From the NCBI GenBank assembly GCA_001828645.1, contig MHZD01000100.1:1-8289 (forward strand): a stretch of DNA of 8,289 bases. The letters run 5' to 3'. The position numbers were made by a program, and so were the translations under genes. Below are positions 5,331-8,289 of this stretch, one piece after another. Each line of letters begins with the position of its first letter. Positions within the stretch are counted from its first letter, which is position 1. The notes under the pieces were generated by a model. It searched no databases. It worked only from the letters and a program-made list of their open reading frames with translations, and had not been told where the DNA came from. Source of the DNA: Planctomycetes bacterium RIFOXYC2_FULL_41_27 (lineage in GTDB: Bacteria > Planctomycetota > Brocadiia > Brocadiales > Brocadiaceae).

Positions 5331-5359
5331 TTGACTCTTATATCAAATTTTGATAAATT
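5331..5359 (+). promoter_or_regulatory. Candidate pheA promoter with a palindromic operator in its spacer
   Basis: TTGACT (5331-5336) and TAAATT (5354-5359) are 17 bases apart, with TGA before the -10. The spacer contains TATCAAATTTTGATA (5341-5355), a perfect 7-bp inverted repeat around one T, reaching two bases into the -10. A protein bound there would block RNA polymerase. Predicted start is near 5366, giving a leader of about 79 bases before the pheA ATG. Confidence 0.5.
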
Positions 5360-5444
5360 TAACCTAATAAATATATAAATCTAACTGCTTTGTAGACAAT
5401 AACTAAACATAAAATTAAAAATTCGGAATTAACTAAAACTCGCC

Positions 5445-6527
5445 ATGGACATAGACTATTTGAGAAAAGAAATTAACGCACTGGATTCTAAAATAGTAGA
5501 TTTACTCAATGAAAGAGCCAAAATCGTATTGAAAATTGGTGAGATAAAGAAGCAAAAACAGGCGCAAATCTATGTCCCAAACAGAGAGCAAGAGATATAT
5601 TCACGAATTAAGTCGCAAAATAAAGGCCCTCTGACGGACGAATGTCTCGTTGCGATATACCGGGAACTAATGGCTGGTTCCTTGGTATTGGAAATGGCCG
5701 TTAAAGTATCATACTTGGGCCCCGAAGGAACTTTTAGCTACTTTGCCGCTAAACAGAAGTTTGGATCGTCAGTTGAATACGTTCCGGCACGGGGCATTGA
5801 CGATGTTTTCAGAGACGTAGCAGGGGGAAGAAGTGATTACGGAATTGTACCAGTTGAAAATTCAACAGAAGGCAGCATAAGAGAAACACTAAACATGTTT
5901 GTGGAGTTCGATGTAAAAGTATGCGCCGAGATTATTTTGCCAATTCACCACAACTTAATGGCAAATTGCATAAAAGAGGAGATTAAAAAAGTATATTCAA
6001 AACCACAGATTTTGTCTCAATGTAAAAATTGGCTGGCAAGCAATCTTCTTCATGCTGAATTAATAGAAGTCAGTAGTAGTGCCGAGGCTGCTCGTATTGT
6101 CAGGGATGCTTCAAAATCAGGAAAAGAAGGGCAATATTATGCAGTAATAGCAAATGCAGAAATAGCACAACTGTATGGATTAAATATTCTTTTTAAGAAC
6201 ATAGAAGACAACCCAAACAATATAACCAGGTTTTTCGTTCTCAGCATGGAATATGGTGCACCGAGCGAGAAAGATAGGACTGCAGTAATGTGCTATATAA
6301 AAAATCGCGCAGGTGCTTTATTAGAGATACTAGAGCCTTTTAAAACTTATAATATTAATCTCACAAATATCGAGTCATTACCTACCAGAAAAAAAACGTG
6401 GGAATATTGCTTTTATCTGGATTTTGAGGGTCATGCATCGAATGAAACCGTTCAGAAAGCCCTCAAAGAGGTATCTAAAAAATGTTTTGATATGAAGATT
6501 CTGGGATCGTTTCCGAAGTGTGACTAA
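5445..6527 (+). CDS. pheA: Bifunctional chorismate mutase / prephenate dehydratase (P-protein)
   Basis: Converts chorismate to prephenate and then to phenylpyruvate, the committed branch to phenylalanine, in the cytosol. Residues 1-85 are an AroQ-type chorismate mutase (R7, R24, K35 region, R47-E48 in VPNREQEIY). Residues 88-268 are prephenate dehydratase (YLGPEGTFS at 90-98, VPVENSTEGSI at 135-145, NNITRFF at 258-264 with catalytic-region T261). Residues about 277-356 form an ACT domain for allosteric control. The 360-residue length is normal for the fusion. In the ACT domain the usual phenylalanine-site motifs GALV and ESRP read GALL (290-293) and ESLP (310-313). The ATG lacks a ribosome binding site; the N-terminus MDIDYLRKEINALD matches where AroQ domains begin. 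It leads the operon with tpiA 20 bases downstream. Confidence 0.95.
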   Translation: MDIDYLRKEINALDSKIVDLLNERAKIVLKIGEIKKQKQAQIYVPNREQEIYSRIKSQNKGPLTDECLVAIYRELMAGSLVLEMAVKVSYLGPEGTFSYFAAKQKFGSSVEYVPARGIDDVFRDVAGGRSDYGIVPVENSTEGSIRETLNMFVEFDVKVCAEIILPIHHNLMANCIKEEIKKVYSKPQILSQCKNWLASNLLHAELIEVSSSAEAARIVRDASKSGKEGQYYAVIANAEIAQLYGLNILFKNIEDNPNNITRFFVLSMEYGAPSEKDRTAVMCYIKNRAGALLEILEPFKTYNINLTNIESLPTRKKTWEYCFYLDFEGHASNETVQKALKEVSKKCFDMKILGSFPKCD

Positions 6528-6547
6528 GAGGACATAATTCGAAGATA

Positions 6548-7312
6548 ATGGGGAAAAAGCCTTTTATTGTGGGGAATTGGAAGATGAACCTCACACTTGC
6601 GGAAGGAGTGGAGTTTGCCAAATCGCTCGGAAATAATTTGCATGGCAAAAACGAAATCATGTGTGGGATTTGTCCGCCATTTATATTCTTGAAAGATATT
6701 TCCAAGGTGTTAGAAGGTAGTGGAATTTGCATGGGAGCCCAGAATATTCATAGTGAAATAAATGGCGCCTATACAGGTGAAATTTCAGCATTGATGGTAA
6801 AGGAAGCAGGCTGTACGCACGTACTGATTGGTCATTCAGAACGACGACACCTCTTTGGTGAAATTGACTCGTTTATCAATGCAAAGATAAAGACAGCGCT
6901 ATCTGTTAATTTAAAACCAATTTTTTGTATCGGAGAAACATTAAATGAAAGGGAGGAAGGAAGGACAAAATATGTAGTAAAAAAACAATTAAAAAACGGT
7001 TTGATGGGAATTGATAATAAATGTGTAGAAGAACTCGTGATTGCCTACGAGCCTGTTTGGGCTATTGGTACAGGGAAAACGGCTTCTCCTGAGCAGGCCA
7101 ATGAAGTTCATTCGTTTATCAGAGGCTTTTTGACAGATGAATATGGGAAAGACATTGCCAATAGTGTATATATTCAATATGGGGGAAGCGTTAAACCAGA
7201 AAATACAAAAGAGTTGATAGCGCAGACAGAGATCGATGGGCTTCTCGTGGGTGGCGCAAGTATTAAGTTAGAATCTTTTTTAAAAATAATTGATGCTGCA
7301 TCAATTCAGTAA
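6548..7312 (+). CDS. tpiA: Triosephosphate isomerase
   Basis: Interconverts dihydroxyacetone phosphate and glyceraldehyde 3-phosphate in glycolysis and gluconeogenesis; a cytoplasmic TIM barrel, usually a dimer. The active-site residues are all present: N10 and K12 in GNWKMN, H96 in IGHSERR, and E168 in AYEPVWAIGTG, which also forms the hinge of the mobile loop 6. The phosphate-binding glycines appear in YGGSVKPEN and LVGGASIK near the C-terminus. At 254 residues it has standard length. The start is fixed by the family's N-terminus (KPFIVGNWKMN), although the site before it is weak (GAAG close to the ATG, GAGG about 17 bases away). It lies 20 bases after pheA and 38 before secG, so it is probably expressed as part of this mixed operon. 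Confidence 0.97.
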   Translation: MGKKPFIVGNWKMNLTLAEGVEFAKSLGNNLHGKNEIMCGICPPFIFLKDISKVLEGSGICMGAQNIHSEINGAYTGEISALMVKEAGCTHVLIGHSERRHLFGEIDSFINAKIKTALSVNLKPIFCIGETLNEREEGRTKYVVKKQLKNGLMGIDNKCVEELVIAYEPVWAIGTGKTASPEQANEVHSFIRGFLTDEYGKDIANSVYIQYGGSVKPENTKELIAQTEIDGLLVGGASIKLESFLKIIDAASIQ

Positions 7313-7339
7313 TGTTTTAGCAGGCGGATTTTTAATATT

Positions 7340-7346
7340 GGGAGAG
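7340..7346 (+). promoter_or_regulatory. Ribosome binding site of secG
   Basis: GGGAGAG ends 4 bases before the ATG at 7351 (its GGAG core is 6 bases away). It supports the long N-terminus with an extra hydrophobic segment rather than a later start. Confidence 0.6.
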
Positions 7347-7350
7347 TTAC

Positions 7351-7977
7351 ATGGTAAAGGCTGAAAAGGCATTTAAGTGGGGAATTGCAATCATTTTTGT
7401 CTTTGGAATATTAAATGCATTCTATTTTTTGAATATAGTCATTGGATTAAAAATTGCATTACCCATTTTATGTGTGTTTTTGATTGGGTCTATTCTATTA
7501 CAATCGGGCAAAGGTGGTGGACTGGCAGCTATCGGAGGCTTGGGAGATCAGTCTACCTTTGGTACGAGATCAAGTACGTTCTTGTCTAAAGTTACGTATC
7601 TTATAGGAGCTGCTTTCATTGTCGCTACCATATTTTTGTTTAAATTGTCCATCCCGACAAGGTCATTAGAAACAATGGTCACGCAGGAGATTCCTGCTGC
7701 ACCGCATGCTCATGATCACGGTGAACATGAACACGAACATGGGAGTGTGCCACATGCAGCGGGTGTTTCAGATGATGCCTCTAAGGTAGGTATGCAGAAA
7801 GTCGCTGAAGAAGGATTAGGCAAGACAGGACCGGAAGGCTCATATCATCATGCAACAATGAAAGAAGGGACATCGCAAGGCCAACCGATGGGCATGAATC
7901 CTGTCGAAGAAGAGAAACAAACATCAAGTGTCGAGGAAAAGCCTGTGACCGGCGCTAAGAAAGAGACAGGCAAATAA
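7351..7977 (+). CDS. secG: SecG preprotein translocase subunit with extra N-terminal helix and histidine-rich tail
   Basis: SecG is the small SecYEG subunit that helps SecA-driven protein export across the inner membrane. The family core is clear at about 33-98: a helix ending ILLQSGKGGGLAAIGG (48-63), the loop LGDQSTFGTRSSTFLSK, then a second helix (83-98). Two features are unusual. First, residues 11-31 form another hydrophobic segment before the core, suggesting three helices instead of two. Second, after 100 comes a 108-residue hydrophilic tail with alternating histidines at 119-130 (HAHDHGEHEHEH), followed by a charged, low-complexity region. The total of 208 residues is about twice the common length of 75-120. 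The histidine stretch could bind Zn, Ni or Cu; that is inferred. The usual tpiA-secG neighbourhood supports the assignment. Confidence 0.9.
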   Translation: MVKAEKAFKWGIAIIFVFGILNAFYFLNIVIGLKIALPILCVFLIGSILLQSGKGGGLAAIGGLGDQSTFGTRSSTFLSKVTYLIGAAFIVATIFLFKLSIPTRSLETMVTQEIPAAPHAHDHGEHEHEHGSVPHAAGVSDDASKVGMQKVAEEGLGKTGPEGSYHHATMKEGTSQGQPMGMNPVEEEKQTSSVEEKPVTGAKKETGK

Positions 7978-8017
7978 TCCGAATTAATAACGCACAAACG
8001 GTATTGAGGTGGCCTTG

Positions 8018-8289
8018 ATGTTGAAAAGCATGACAGGATTTGGTGTTGCTGAATATAAAGATGACGAACTCACGATACGTGTGGAACTTCGTTCGGTGAA
8101 TAACCGGTTTTTGAAGATAGATTCACGGCTGCCGGAAGTATTGCAGTCCTTTGAAACCGAGATTGAGCGTCCAATCAGAGGAAAAATTGCCAGGGGGACA
8201 GTCCTCTTAAATATAAATTACCAATCGCTCCGGCAGGAACCCGAGTATGTCTTGAACAGCGATAGACTAAAAGAATATTATCATTTGTT
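8018..8289 (+). CDS. yicC: YicC/YloC-family endoribonuclease, N-terminal part (cut by window end)
   Basis: The first 90 codons of a YicC-family protein, which runs off the right edge; full-length members have about 290 residues. The family hallmark MLKSMTGFG opens the protein, followed by ELRSVNNRFLKIDSRLPE at about 23-40, the conserved N-terminal motif. E. coli YicC is described as an endoribonuclease involved in RNA turnover; this copy is assigned by family only. The ATG at 8018 has AGGTGG at 8007-8012, 5 bases upstream, and matches the known N-terminus exactly. It follows secG by 40 bases on the same strand and is probably in the same operon. A guanylate kinase gene often follows in other bacteria, which lies outside the view. 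Confidence 0.92.
   Translation, partial: MLKSMTGFGVAEYKDDELTIRVELRSVNNRFLKIDSRLPEVLQSFETEIERPIRGKIARGTVLLNINYQSLRQEPEYVLNSDRLKEYYHL

Larger units (their letters stand above)
5054..5444. other. AT-rich divergent intergenic region
   Basis: A 391-base spacer between the minus-strand NYN-rnc operon and plus-strand pheA. It is markedly more AT-rich than the genes. I see no convincing protein gene, tRNA or direct-repeat array in it. It holds one promoter candidate per strand, a 9-bp inverted repeat with AT palindromes between its arms, a hairpin, and a palindrome within the pheA promoter, each listed separately. Confidence 0.8.

Noticed and set aside
5342..5354. FNR/CRP-type box in the pheA promoter
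   Set aside because: The FNR consensus is TTGAT-N4-ATCAA; here the half-sites are in the opposite order (ATCAAA then TTTGAT), so it is not that site.
6475..6732. Minus-strand ORF of 85 codons across the pheA-tpiA junction
   Set aside because: Antisense to two well-identified genes; no ribosome binding site or family resemblance.
6989..7177. Minus-strand ORF of 62 codons within tpiA
   Set aside because: Covers the conserved loop-6 region of tpiA in antisense; a shadow.
2805..7325. Shared 11-mer TTTTAGCAGGC at 2805 and 7315, both after stop codons
   Set aside because: Several 11-base matches are expected by chance in a window of this size; no structure is shared around them.
7377..7589. Plus-strand ORF of 70 codons within secG in another frame
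   Set aside because: The SecG frame is clearly the coding one; this frame has no start signal of its own.

Overview
The window looks like ordinary chromosome from an AT-rich Gram-negative-type bacterium. My best guess is a planctomycete of the anammox group (Kuenenia/Brocadia-like). That is an inference from three things: the pheA-tpiA-secG-yicC gene order, a SecG with a long tail, and a zinc-ribbon protein of a type I associate loosely with planctomycetes. No rRNA, tRNA, CRISPR array, insertion sequence or phage gene is visible.

Left part, plus strand (1-2748). A small two-helix membrane protein is followed after one base by a DtxR-type metalloregulator with a FeoA-like C-terminal domain, probably the end of an iron-uptake (feo) locus. 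After a 213-base spacer with a hairpin and possible tiny ORFs comes a strong-looking promoter directly against the start of an exported LysM/L,D-transpeptidase (cell-wall cross-linking). Its stop codon overlaps the ribosome binding site of a cyclodeaminase/cyclohydrolase (FTCD_C/FchA family, one-carbon folate metabolism).

Middle part (2850-5053). A zinc-ribbon protein of unknown function on the plus strand converges on a minus-strand operon of three genes: a LabA-like NYN-domain nuclease, RNase III (rnc, overlapping the NYN gene by 20 bases), and a very basic 86-residue cysteine protein with a strong ribosome binding site. An imperfect hairpin lies between the convergent genes. This RNA-processing operon is the part of the window closest to an undescribed system.

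The 391-base AT-rich divergent region (5054-5444) holds one candidate promoter in each direction, a 15-bp palindrome inside the pheA promoter, a widely spaced 9-bp inverted repeat, and a hairpin in the predicted leader of the NYN-rnc operon.

Right part, plus strand (5445-8289). An apparent operon with 20-40 base gaps: bifunctional chorismate mutase-prephenate dehydratase (pheA), triosephosphate isomerase (tpiA), an unusually long SecG with a histidine-rich tail, and the first 90 codons of a YicC-family endoribonuclease, cut by the window edge. The window therefore holds three predicted ribonucleases (NYN, RNase III, YicC).
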